Shown: positions 1 through 7,256 of the stretch, in pieces
Layout of the letters: each line of letters begins with the position of its first letter
Numbering within the stretch: position 1 is the stretch's first letter
Source: Woeseia sp.
Lineage (GTDB): Bacteria > Pseudomonadota > Gammaproteobacteria > Steroidobacterales > Woeseiaceae
DNA length: 9,680 bases
Reading direction: 5' to 3'
NCBI GenBank assembly: GCA_003229095.1
Contig: QIHS01000278.1
Location: 1-9,680 of the forward strand
Notes under the pieces: generated by a model
The model's input: only the letters and a program-made list of their open reading frames with translations
Database searches by the model: none
What the model was told of the DNA's origin: nothing
Translations under genes and position numbers: made by a program

Positions 1-2
1 CG

Positions 3-959
3 ATTGTGGTTGGCTTGCGTATCCGGCATCTCGACCCCCGCAAACTGGCCATTGTTGGGCTGTTCCTGCTTGCGGTGTTCGACGCAGCCTCTGCGTTCGC
101 GGGCGATCTGCCTGTCTGGCTTTTTGTCGCATTCAGATTTGTATCAGGGCTCGGCGGCGCGATTGCGTATGCGGCAGTCATGGCGTCGGTCGCGGCCACC
201 TCAAACCCTGAGCGAGGATTCGGCATCTTCATGGCGTTTCAGTTCGGCATGAGTTCCATCGGCTTGTATGGCTTGCCCTACCTGTTACCGGAGGTCGGTG
301 TTGTCGGCATGTATCTCGCAATGGCCGCTGCGGCGGCGATTTCCCTTCTCTTTCGCGACGCTGTTTTGCACAGATCGAAAATGTCAGAAGAGTCCGCCAT
401 TGAATTACACATGTTGCTCAAACCTGCTGCGCTACTCGCGATGTTTGGCATCGGACTCTATGAAGTCGCAAATTTTATCCACTACACTTACGCCGAGCGA
501 ATTGGTGTTGGATTCGCTTTTTCAGATTTCGAGATTGGAGAGACGCTTGGGCTTGCAACGCTGCTTGGTGTGCCCGCAGGACTGGCAGTGGTCTGGATAG
601 GAGATCGTTTCGGTCAGCTAAAGCCGTTGTTGCTCGCTATAGCGCTCGCCATCGGCGCTCTTGTCTGGCTCCTGATGCCGACCGGACCTGAAACCTATGT
701 TGTGTCAATGTGTTTACTTGGCATGTCGTGGGCATTCGGACTTGCGTATTTCTATGCTATTGAAGCGCGCCTGGATCCAGGTGGCAGTGTCGTCGTTGTG
801 GGTGGTTTTTTTACGGCTGGCGGAAGTGCCGTTGGTCCTGCGCTGGCTGCGCTTCTCGTGCAGCCCGGCAATTTCGACAAGGTGTTGCTCGCAGCGATCG
901 GTGTTTACGTCGCGGCGTCTATTTTGGTGATGTTGTGCGTGCGCTATAGCAAGAATTAG
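3..959 (+). CDS. MFS (major facilitator superfamily) transporter, 5'-truncated by window edge
   Basis: About 318 residues remain and the frame is open to the left edge, so the true start lies outside the window. The visible part is very hydrophobic, with roughly ten membrane segments. The first ones cover about residues 14-31 and 36-58, and the last ones about 263-285 and 290-312. A typical MFS protein has 12 segments and about 400 residues, so about the first two are missing. The loop after the second half's second helix reads WIGDRFGQLKP, a good match to the MFS motif A (G-x-x-x-D/R-x-G). The first residues (GLRIRHLDPRKLA) resemble the motif A loop of the N-terminal half. A Gly/Ala-rich helix near the end (GGFFTAGGSAVGPALAALL) fits helix 11. 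The substrate cannot be predicted. It ends in TAG and overlaps the convergent moeB stop by 4 bp. In Pseudomonas the gene beyond moeB is murI, so this neighbour is lineage-specific. Confidence 0.85.
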   Translation: MVVGLRIRHLDPRKLAIVGLFLLAVFDAASAFAGDLPVWLFVAFRFVSGLGGAIAYAAVMASVAATSNPERGFGIFMAFQFGMSSIGLYGLPYLLPEVGVVGMYLAMAAAAAISLLFRDAVLHRSKMSEESAIELHMLLKPAALLAMFGIGLYEVANFIHYTYAERIGVGFAFSDFEIGETLGLATLLGVPAGLAVVWIGDRFGQLKPLLLAIALAIGALVWLLMPTGPETYVVSMCLLGMSWAFGLAYFYAIEARLDPGGSVVVVGGFFTAGGSAVGPALAALLVQPGNFDKVLLAAIGVYVAASILVMLCVRYSKN

Positions 960-1684
960 GCGCTGCCACAGGTCGGGCAATCAACGCGTTTTCCAATTGA
1001 CAATTTGCGCCATTCGCTGGCATGTGCGTCGTAAAGATGCAGTTGGCTTGATTCTGTTGCAATGCCTGCGATCGATTTCAGCGCTTCGACGGCCATCATG
1101 GTGCCGATGACGCCGGGCACGGGCCCCAGCACACCATTGCCAGCACAATCTTCCAGCGATTCGTCAGCTTCCTGGTAAAGGCAGTGGTAACAGGGTGAGG
1201 ACGTGTAGTCGGGTCCGAATACTGCAAGTTGTCCTTCCAGTCTTATCGCTGCGCCTGAAACCAGTACGCGACCACGCGTCACAACTGCTTGGCTGACCTG
1301 AAATCGTGTGGCGAAATTATCGCTGCAGTCGAGCACGATATCGGCTTGACTGACCGCTGCCGAAAGTGCGTCATCACTTAATCGATCCGGCAGTTTGGTC
1401 AATTTCACATCCGGATTCATCGTGGCCAGCCGAGCTGCCGCACATTCGGTCTTTAACTGACCGACATCCCGAGGACCATAGAGTGTTTGTCTGCCAAGAT
1501 TGGTTTCATCCACAGTGTCGAAATCGCACAGCAACAATTGGCCGACGCCGGCACATGCGAGATAGCTGGCCGTTGCGCAGCCGAGGCCACCAAGACCGAT
1601 GATCAGAGCAGTCGATTCGCAAATTCGAGCCTGACCGTCGTCGCCGATTTGGTCTAGCGCGATTTGTCTTGCATGGCGAGTCAT
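956..1684 (-). CDS. moeB: MoeB/ThiF/HesA-family sulfur-carrier adenylyltransferase (E1-like)
   Basis: This cytoplasmic enzyme uses ATP to adenylate the C-terminal Gly-Gly of a small sulfur carrier (MoaD for molybdopterin, ThiS for thiazole). The 242-residue product has the family landmarks in order: the N-terminal R-H-A-R-Q-I motif, the nucleotide-binding GLGGLG at residues 30-35, DFDTVDETNLGRQ at 54-66, LDCSDNF at 118-124 and VSGAAIRLEGQ at 142-152. Four zinc cysteines form two CxxC pairs, at 165/168 and 236/239. Cys180 (ESLEDCAGNGVLGP) is in the position of the reactive ThiF cysteine, but MoeB also has a Cys there, so MoeB and ThiF cannot be separated by this residue. MoeB is preferred because moeB follows prmC in Pseudomonas and the sequence tracks E. 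coli MoeB closely. The start lies 3 nt after the ppiB stop, suggesting translational coupling. It is slightly shorter than E. coli MoeB at the N-terminus. Confidence 0.88.
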   Translation of the reverse strand: MTRHARQIALDQIGDDGQARICESTALIIGLGGLGCATASYLACAGVGQLLLCDFDTVDETNLGRQTLYGPRDVGQLKTECAAARLATMNPDVKLTKLPDRLSDDALSAAVSQADIVLDCSDNFATRFQVSQAVVTRGRVLVSGAAIRLEGQLAVFGPDYTSSPCYHCLYQEADESLEDCAGNGVLGPVPGVIGTMMAVEALKSIAGIATESSQLHLYDAHASEWRKLSIGKRVDCPTCGSA

Positions 1685-1687
1685 TGC

Positions 1688-2173
1688 CTAATCATCGGCC
1701 TGGACAGACACAATACTAACGGGCTCAAGAGGAACATCCTGGTGACCTCCCTGGTTGCCGGTCGGCACGGCAGCAATTGCATCGACAACATCCATGCCAT
1801 CGACGACTTTGCCGAAAACAGCGTAGCCGAAATCTCGTCCGCTGTGATCGAGGAATGCATTGTCATTGAGATTGATAAAGAACTGCGAAGTCGCGCTGTC
1901 GACCACGCCAGTTCTGGCCATTGCAAGCGTGCCACGCAGGTTCTTTTCCCCGTTGTCGGCTTCGTTCTTAATTGAGTCGCGTGTCTGTTTTTCCGTCATA
2001 TCGGAAGTCATACCACCGCACTGGACCATGAAGTTGGGGATGACCCGGTGAAATATGGTATCGGCAAAATATCCATCCGCAACATACTGGCGAAAATTTT
2101 CACAGGAGATCGGTGCGGTTTCTTCGAATAGTTCGACGACGATGTCGCCATGGCTGGTTGATATTGTGATCAC
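1688..2173 (-). CDS. ppiB: Cytoplasmic peptidyl-prolyl cis-trans isomerase, cyclophilin type (PpiB-like)
   Basis: This cyclophilin catalyses cis-trans isomerisation of X-Pro peptide bonds during protein folding. The 161 residues cover one complete domain. FHRVIPNFMVQCGG at 41-54 contains the catalytic Arg43 and the active-site Phe/Met/Gln, SQFFINL is at 96-102, NAFLDH at 105-110 and FGYAVFGKVVDGMDVVDAI at 115-133. There is no signal peptide, so it is the cytoplasmic PpiB type and not periplasmic PpiA. The start is GTG at 2173-2171: the ATG two bases earlier on this strand runs straight into TGA, and the N-terminus MITISTSHGDIVVEL is canonical. A modest purine-rich AAGAGA lies upstream. It ends in TAG. 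Its position between prmC and moeB differs from Pseudomonas, where those two are adjacent. Confidence 0.93.
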   Translation of the reverse strand: MITISTSHGDIVVELFEETAPISCENFRQYVADGYFADTIFHRVIPNFMVQCGGMTSDMTEKQTRDSIKNEADNGEKNLRGTLAMARTGVVDSATSQFFINLNDNAFLDHSGRDFGYAVFGKVVDGMDVVDAIAAVPTGNQGGHQDVPLEPVSIVSVQADD

Positions 2174-2544
2174 ATCAGGTCTCTTCAGTTGGGGGTGGGG
2201 GAGTATATAAGAAAGTCACAGGTGCAGCATTTGTGAGTTGTTAGGTCGCATTTAGCCGAGATACGCGGGTATTGCCGGTTTTCCTGGCATCGCAAGCTGG
2301 ATGAATGAAGGTCCGATTACTATTGCGCTTGTTGAAGAAAGACGGCTGGGTGCTCGTTCGGACACGGGGCAGTCATCGCCAATTCAAGCATTCCACGAAA
2401 CCATGAACGGTAATTGTATCCGGACAACCCAGGATCGAAGTTCCAGCGGGCACACTGAGGAGTCGTTTGCTGCGTTCACCGCGACGCGGCTACTGCCGAG
2501 TGCCTTGTTCGAGCGCTAGCCAGCGAGTTGAAAGGAAGACACCT
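2174..2544. other. Intergenic gap between prmC and ppiB with no convincing gene
   Basis: These 371 bp separate two minus-strand genes in an otherwise tightly packed cluster. The plus strand has an open frame of 72 codons (2301-2519), but its product matches nothing I know and lacks a good ribosome binding site. The minus strand has only a short open stretch between a TGA and a TAG (about 2470-2325), with no early start codon. A run GGGGGTGGGGG at 2191-2201 puts a C-rich segment in the ppiB leader. Just upstream on the minus strand, TATACT (2207-2202) could be a -10 for ppiB, but I find no acceptable -35 at 16-18 bp. A weak bulged hairpin occurs at 2273-2289 without a U tract. The most likely content is the ppiB promoter and the prmC 3' untranslated region. 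A decayed gene is possible. Confidence 0.5.
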
Positions 2545-3408
2545 TTATCGACTCGCCACAGTTACTCGGGGAAACCCTGCCATGTCTTTGTGCACCGCAA
2601 TGCCGGACCAGCGGGCTTTGCCAAGAATCGCCTCGACCGCATCTTGCTGCGTGTCGCCGTGTTCCATGAACAATTTTCCACCTGCTTTGATAATGCTCGC
2701 AGCATCGGCGGCAATGAGGCGAATGGCGTCCAGCCCGTCGTTCCCCGATACCAGTGCGTTGCGGGGTTCGTGGCGAAGTTTCTCCAGGTCAGGGTCATTG
2801 TCCGGTACATAAGGCGGGTTTGTCGCGATCAGGTCGAACGAGTCTGACTTGACCGGTTCAATCCAGTCGCCGAGCAGGAATTCAATGTTGGGAATGGAGA
2901 GTTGCCGCGCGTTTTGCCTGGCGATTGCCAATGCATCCTCACTTACATCGGTGGCAACGACATCGCATTCGGGACGCTCTTTGGCAATCGCAAGCGCGAT
3001 TGCCCCACAGCCCGTACCGAGATCGAGCACACGACATTTCGTCGCTCGCGGAATTTCCTGCAGGACCAGATTGACAAGTATTTCGGTTTCCGGTCGCGGC
3101 ACCAGTGTCGCCGGACTCACCATGAGGGTCATCGACCAGAATTCTTTTTCGCCGGCGATATAAGCCATCGGTAAGCCGTCGATGCGCAGCTTCAATGTAT
3201 TCTGAAAGCGCTCAACGCCCGCCCGGTCCAGCTCTTCCTCAGCATGGGCGAACAGGTAGCTTCTCGGGATATCAATTGCACGGGCAAGCAGCAGTTCCGC
3301 GTCCAGCCTCGGGCTGTCGCTGACTTTACTCAGGGCTTCAGTCGCGCCTGACAGCGCCGTGCCGATGCTCAGAAAATCATTCAATGGTGGCCATCCTTCG
3401 CGTACCAT
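2545..3408 (-). CDS. prmC: PrmC (HemK), peptide chain release factor N5-glutamine methyltransferase
   Basis: PrmC transfers a methyl group from S-adenosylmethionine to the glutamine of the GGQ motif in RF1 and RF2, which makes peptide release efficient. The 287-residue product (E. coli has 277) has the small helical N-terminal domain with SPRLDAELLLARA at 32-44, the linker VPRPETEILV at 103-112, the SAM-binding motif VLDLGTGCGAIALA at 127-140, the acidic residue in ATDVSEDAL at 152-160, and the catalytic substrate-clamping NPPY at 197-200, followed by EPRNAL and the SGNDGLD loop. The frame is open further upstream to 3501. I chose the ATG at 3408 because a GAGGTG Shine-Dalgarno sequence sits 5 nt before it and because a longer form would run deep into the divergent CBS gene. 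It usually follows prfA directly; here a divergent gene separates them, so prmC needs its own promoter, probably inside the CBS coding region. Confidence 0.93.
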   Translation of the reverse strand: MVREGWPPLNDFLSIGTALSGATEALSKVSDSPRLDAELLLARAIDIPRSYLFAHAEEELDRAGVERFQNTLKLRIDGLPMAYIAGEKEFWSMTLMVSPATLVPRPETEILVNLVLQEIPRATKCRVLDLGTGCGAIALAIAKERPECDVVATDVSEDALAIARQNARQLSIPNIEFLLGDWIEPVKSDSFDLIATNPPYVPDNDPDLEKLRHEPRNALVSGNDGLDAIRLIAADAASIIKAGGKLFMEHGDTQQDAVEAILGKARWSGIAVHKDMAGFPRVTVASR

Positions 3409-3413
3409 GGCCG

Positions 3414-3419
3414 CACCTC
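3414..3419 (-). promoter_or_regulatory. Ribosome binding site of prmC
   Basis: On the minus strand GAGGTG lies 5 nt before the ATG at 3408. It decides the prmC start over the longer open frame. It falls in the 15 bp between the two divergent start codons. Confidence 0.65.
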
Positions 3420-3423
3420 GACC

Positions 3424-4800
3424 ATGGCAGAAATAGTAATGCAAGTTTACGCAAATGTACTGGAGATGGTTGGCCGGACGCCCATGCTTGAGCTTACGCA
3501 AATGGACACCGGTCCTTGCCGGCTCTTTCTCAAACTGGAATTGATGAACCCGGGCGGCTCCATAAAAGACCGCATCGGCGTGTCAATGATCGAAGAAGCC
3601 GAGAAGCGTGGCGACATCAAGCCCGGTGACACGCTGGTGGAAGCAACTGCCGGGAACACAGGCCTTGGGCTGGCACTGGTTGCTGCACAAAAGGGTTATC
3701 AACTGATTCTCGTATTGCCCGACAAGATGAGCCAGGAAAAGATCTTCAATCTGCGCGCGATGGGTGCCGAGGTGGTGCTGACCCGCTCCGATGTCGGTCG
3801 TGGACATCCAGAGTACTACCAGGACCTGGGCAAACAAATTGCGGAAGACAAGGGTGCCTATTTCATCAATCAGTTTGGCAATTCGGACAATCCGCTGGCG
3901 CACATTGCAACGACCGCGCCCGAAATACTGGAACAAATGGGCGGCGACGTCGACGCCATCGTTTTGGGTGTTGGTTCGAGTGGCACCGTCAGCGGCATCA
4001 ACCAGTACCTGCAGGAGCATTCGCCGCAAACAGAGCTGGTTCTCGCCGATCCGGTGGGTTCAGTCGTAGCCGACTACATTCATACCGGCGAGTTTGGCGA
4101 AAGCAGCGCATGGCTGGTGGAGGGCATTGGAGAGGACTTTATCCCCTCAATTGCCGATTTTAGTGGCATTGGCACGGCGTACAGCATTTCCGATGCCGAG
4201 TCCTTTAGCACAGCACGCGAGCTGCTACGCAAAGAAGGCGTGCTGGCTGGATCATCCACTGGAACGCTGCTATGTGCGGCACTCAGGTTCTGTCGCGAGC
4301 AGACAGAAGAAAAAAGGGTGGTTACACTTGCCTGCGATACCGGCAATAAATATCTCTCAAAATTATTCAACGATTTCTGGCTTGAAGACCAGGGCTTCAT
4401 CACTCGAAAGACTTATGGTGATTTGCGCGATTTGATCGGCCGACTGCACGGTGAACAAGCAACGATTACAGTGGGCCCAACCGATATTCTGACCACCGCA
4501 CACAATCGTTTGCGTAATGCAGGTTTTTCGCAGTTGCCAGTGATGGATGAGGGCCAACTTGTTGGTGTTGTCACCGAAGACGCTATTATCCAATACGCCT
4601 TTGGTAAGCCGGACCTGATGAATTCCACTGTCAACGAAGCGATGCAAACTGCCTTCATACAGTTGGAGAAAGACACGAGTGTCAATAACCTGGTGGCGAT
4701 GCTGTCAGTGCAACCCTATGCGGCCGTTATGGATGGAAAAGCGTTTCTGGGGCTAATAACCCGCGCCGACGTACTTAACCACTTGCGCAAACAAATGTAG
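3424..4800 (+). CDS. Cystathionine beta-synthase-like PLP enzyme with C-terminal tandem CBS domains
   Basis: This is a fold-type II PLP enzyme that most likely condenses serine (or an activated serine) with homocysteine to cystathionine, the first step of reverse transsulfuration. Up to 458 residues are encoded. The catalytic domain has NPGGSIKDR with the PLP lysine near residue 48, EATAGNTGLGLA near 73-84, the phosphate-binding loop GVGSSGTVSGI near 181-191, and VEGIGEDFIP near 231-240, which is closer to cystathionine beta-synthases than to the cysteine synthases CysK/CysM. Two CBS domains follow (about 335-392 and 400-456), with the characteristic LPVMDEGQLVGVVTEDAI and AVMDGKAFLGLITRADVL. 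These usually bind adenosine nucleotides or SAM. The ATG at 3424 is the longest start. The ATG at 3439 (MQVYANVLEMVGRTP) matches family N-termini equally well, and neither has a clear Shine-Dalgarno sequence. It is head-to-head with prmC and tail-to-tail with prfA. No cystathionine lyase gene is in view. It ends in TAG. Confidence 0.88.
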   Translation: MAEIVMQVYANVLEMVGRTPMLELTQMDTGPCRLFLKLELMNPGGSIKDRIGVSMIEEAEKRGDIKPGDTLVEATAGNTGLGLALVAAQKGYQLILVLPDKMSQEKIFNLRAMGAEVVLTRSDVGRGHPEYYQDLGKQIAEDKGAYFINQFGNSDNPLAHIATTAPEILEQMGGDVDAIVLGVGSSGTVSGINQYLQEHSPQTELVLADPVGSVVADYIHTGEFGESSAWLVEGIGEDFIPSIADFSGIGTAYSISDAESFSTARELLRKEGVLAGSSTGTLLCAALRFCREQTEEKRVVTLACDTGNKYLSKLFNDFWLEDQGFITRKTYGDLRDLIGRLHGEQATITVGPTDILTTAHNRLRNAGFSQLPVMDEGQLVGVVTEDAIIQYAFGKPDLMNSTVNEAMQTAFIQLEKDTSVNNLVAMLSVQPYAAVMDGKAFLGLITRADVLNHLRKQM

Positions 4801-4839
4801 ACCAACACCAATCACCCCCCCTTCGGTACCGATGCGAAA

Positions 4840-5891
4840 TCAGGTCCCCAGAGCAGCCAACTGGTCAGCTTGATGCTCGGCGAGCAAAGGGTCGACGACC
4901 TGATCCAGATTGCCGCTGAGAATTTCATCCAGTTTGTATAGCGTCAGGTTAATGCGGTGGTCGGTGACGCGACCTTGTGGATAGTTGTAGGTTCGAATGC
5001 GTTCCGAACGATCACCGGATCCCACCAGCGTTTTTCTGGTCTGCGCCTGTTCCTGCTCCCGCCGGGACCTGGCCTGCAACAGCGACATCGCCCGCGCGCG
5101 ATTTTTGTGTTGCGATCTTTCATCCTGGCACTCGACCACGATGCCCGTTGGCAAATGCGTCACGCGTACCGCGGAATCGGTTTTGTTGACATGCTGACCG
5201 CCTGCACCGGAAGCGCGGTAGGTATCTATTCGCAGGTCGGCAGTATTGATATCGATTTCTTCCACTTCGTCCGCTTCGGGAAGTATGGCAACGGTGCAGG
5301 CCGACGTATGGATGCGTCCCTGAGATTCAGTTGCGGGCACTCTTTGCACCCTGTGAACTTCAGGCGCGCGTATATGTTGTTGCCGGTAACGCGGCAAACA
5401 ATTTCTTTGTAGCCGCCATGATCACCTTCGCGCGCGCTGATAATTTCGATCGGCCAGCGCATATTTTCTGCATATTTCGAGTACATGCGATAGAGGTCGC
5501 CAGCGAAGATCGCGGCTTCATCGCCGCCGGTACCCGCACGGATTTCCAGGAAAACATTGCTGTCGTCATGCGGGTCGGGCGGAATCAGCGATTTCTGCAA
5601 TTTACGCTGTATCGTCTGGCGAGTATCGTTCAGTGAGGTCAGTTCCTCCTCACCCATGCTGCGAATCTCTTTGTCTTTATCCGCGGCCATCTCTTCGGCG
5701 GCGGCAATATCCCCGATCAGCGCCTCATGCTGGCTGAACAGACTGATCACCGGTTCCAGCCTGGCATATTCCCTGGATAGGTTTCGAAACTGGTTCTGAT
5801 CGCCAATAACGTCAGGATCAGCAAGCAGCCCGGCGATTTCTTCAAACCTGTCCCGGGTGGATTCGAGTTTGTGTCGAATGGATTCTTTCAT
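4840..5891 (-). pseudogene. prfA: prfA, peptide chain release factor 1, broken by a frameshift (about 13 bp missing)
   Basis: RF1 recognises UAG and UAA in the ribosomal A site and triggers peptide release. The N-terminal part (5891 down to about 5358) reads as normal RF1 from MKESIRHKLE, through EIRAGTGGDEAAIFAGDLYRMY, to GGYKEIVCRV and IYARLK at residue 178. The frame then switches: the natural continuation VHRVQRVPATESQGRIHTSA is in another frame from 5358 to 4840. Other RF1 proteins have LKFESG-(V/G)-HRVQ here, so Phe-Glu-Ser-Gly (13 bp net) is missing. Adding 13 bp gives a 354-residue protein, the usual RF1 length. The PAT codon-recognition motif is at 5337-5329 and GGQ at 5202-5194, both intact in the downstream frame. 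Read as it stands, translation continues out of frame to a stop at 5226 and yields 221 residues without PAT or GGQ. The start is 3 nt after the hemA stop. The break may be an assembly error; see findings. Confidence 0.9.
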
Positions 5892-5894
5892 TGT

Positions 5895-7151
5895 TCAGTT
5901 TTTCTGATTGAGGCCAAACAACTCACGAATAGCATCGATCAATTCCTTTTCAGATTTCTCGCCAGCCTCGCGCAGGCGCACGCTGGGATGGTGCAACAAT
6001 TTCTTCAGCAACGCCGAAGTGGCGTAATCAAGCACTTCGTCTTTGTCTGCGCCTTTCGCCAGCCGTCGTCGCGCCTGGTCCAGCACTTGCCCACGCAGCT
6101 CTTCAGCGTGGTCACGCAATGCTGTGATCACCGGCGCAACTTCTTTGCTGCGTTCGATACTCAGATAACGTCGCGCCTCATCTTCAAGTATTCGTCTGGC
6201 ATCCACTGATGCAATTTCACGACTTTGCTGTCCCTCGAGAACAACTTTGTCCAGATCATCGACAGTGTAAAGGTAAACGTCATCCAGGTGAGCGATGTCA
6301 GGATCGAGATCACGCGGCACAGCAATGTCTACCGCAAACACAGGTCTGTGCTTCCTGGTTCTGATTGCTGCACTCATCTGTTCCACGGTGACGACATGCG
6401 CGCTGCTTGCCGTTGAGCTGATCAGGATATCCGCCTCGGGCAATGTGCCTTCGAGTTCGGACAAGGGCAGGGCGAAACCGTCAAACTGTGTGGCGAGCTT
6501 TTGTGCTCGCGCAAGATCGCGATTGGCGATAAACAATCGCCCGATTCCTTTGCGCTCGAGATGTTTCGCGACCAGTTCTATCGTGACGCCCGCGCCAATC
6601 AGCAACGCGGTGTGTTGCGAAAAGCCGGCAAAAAACTGATTGGCGAGGCTAACGGCTGCATAAGCAATTGAGACAGGATTAGCACCTATATCAGTATCCG
6701 TGCGAACTTTTTTTGCTACTGAAAACGTGTGTCGAAAAAGACGGCTTAACGCCTGGCCTGCAGCACCGAGTTTTTCCGATTGTCGAAAAGCGTCCTTCAG
6801 CTGGCCCAGTATCTGTGGCTCGCCAAGCACCATCGAATCGAGTCCGCAGGCAACCCGGAACAGGTGCTGAATTGCCGCCTCTTTGTCGAGTATAAAAAGA
6901 GCATCCCTGGCGGGCTGGTCCAGCCCCTGATCTTCGTGTAACCAGTTGCGCAGCAATTGCTGGCCTGACGCTGTCGTCTCCACGAAAAACTCGGTGCGAT
7001 TGCAAGTCGAAAGCACGACCGCTTCAGTCACACCGTCGAGTTGCGTGACTGCCGCCAGTACGCGATCGATTTCAACGCCAGTGAACACGACCTGTTCGCG
7101 TAATTCGACAGGTGCCGTGGTATGGTTCAGGCCGAGAATATGGAGCGGCAT
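5895..7151 (-). CDS. hemA: Glutamyl-tRNA reductase (HemA)
   Basis: HemA reduces glutamyl-tRNA(Glu) with NADPH to glutamate-1-semialdehyde, the first committed step of C5-pathway tetrapyrrole synthesis. From the ATG at 7151 it is 418 residues, the same as E. coli HemA. It begins MPLHILGLNHTTAPVELRE, and STCNRTE places the thioester-forming nucleophile at Cys50, as in E. coli. The substrate-binding segment GLDSMVLGEPQILGQLKDAF spans 103-122. The NADPH-binding Rossmann region has LLIGAGVTIEL at 183-193, where most relatives have GAGETIEL. VDIAVPRDLDP lies at 274-284, and the C-terminal dimerisation domain is rich in Arg and Glu. A longer TTG start at 7181 is open but adds a non-conserved tail, and no strong Shine-Dalgarno sequence distinguishes the two. 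It is transcribed away from the TPR gene and leads straight into prfA, as in many gammaproteobacteria. Confidence 0.95.
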   Translation of the reverse strand: MPLHILGLNHTTAPVELREQVVFTGVEIDRVLAAVTQLDGVTEAVVLSTCNRTEFFVETTASGQQLLRNWLHEDQGLDQPARDALFILDKEAAIQHLFRVACGLDSMVLGEPQILGQLKDAFRQSEKLGAAGQALSRLFRHTFSVAKKVRTDTDIGANPVSIAYAAVSLANQFFAGFSQHTALLIGAGVTIELVAKHLERKGIGRLFIANRDLARAQKLATQFDGFALPLSELEGTLPEADILISSTASSAHVVTVEQMSAAIRTRKHRPVFAVDIAVPRDLDPDIAHLDDVYLYTVDDLDKVVLEGQQSREIASVDARRILEDEARRYLSIERSKEVAPVITALRDHAEELRGQVLDQARRRLAKGADKDEVLDYATSALLKKLLHHPSVRLREAGEKSEKELIDAIRELFGLNQKN

Positions 7152-7256
7152 CGTGGTACCCGGATCCAGGGTTGTAAACAACGCGTATGATAAGCGAACT
7201 GATGGCGCAGTTCCTTGTCTGTGTTCACTACGTATGGCAAAAACTCGATCAATGGA
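7152..7256. promoter_or_regulatory. Divergent promoter region between hemA and the TPR gene
   Basis: These 105 bp must hold the start signals for hemA leftward and for the TPR-lolB unit rightward. TATGAT at 7186-7191 (plus) and its overlapping minus-strand TATCAT (7192-7187) each match five of six -10 bases. Neither has a recognisable -35 at 16-18 bp, so I do not assign a specific promoter. I see no operator repeat or riboswitch-like structure. Confidence 0.35.

Noticed and set aside
2273..2289. TGCCGG-TTTT-CCTGGCA hairpin as a terminator for prmC
   Set aside because: Only six pairs with a bulge and no U tract on either strand.
2301..2519. 72-codon plus-strand open frame as a small gene
   Set aside because: No recognisable product, no good ribosome binding site and an unremarkable composition; the length is expected by chance at this G+C content.
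4823..4832. Palindrome TCGGTACCGA between the CBS-like gene and prfA as a bidirectional terminator
   Set aside because: Perfect but with no loop and no T tract on either side; it cannot form a stable terminator hairpin.
5226..5397. Programmed frameshifting in prfA, by analogy with RF2 (prfB)
   Set aside because: The site has no CUU-UGA-like slip sequence or stop codon at the junction, and conserved residues (Phe-Glu-Ser-Gly) are missing, which ribosomal slippage cannot restore.
7155..7167. GGTACCCGGATCC resembling a cloning-vector polylinker
   Set aside because: Too short, not identical to the common polylinker, and flanked by normal sequence just upstream of hemA; coincidence.
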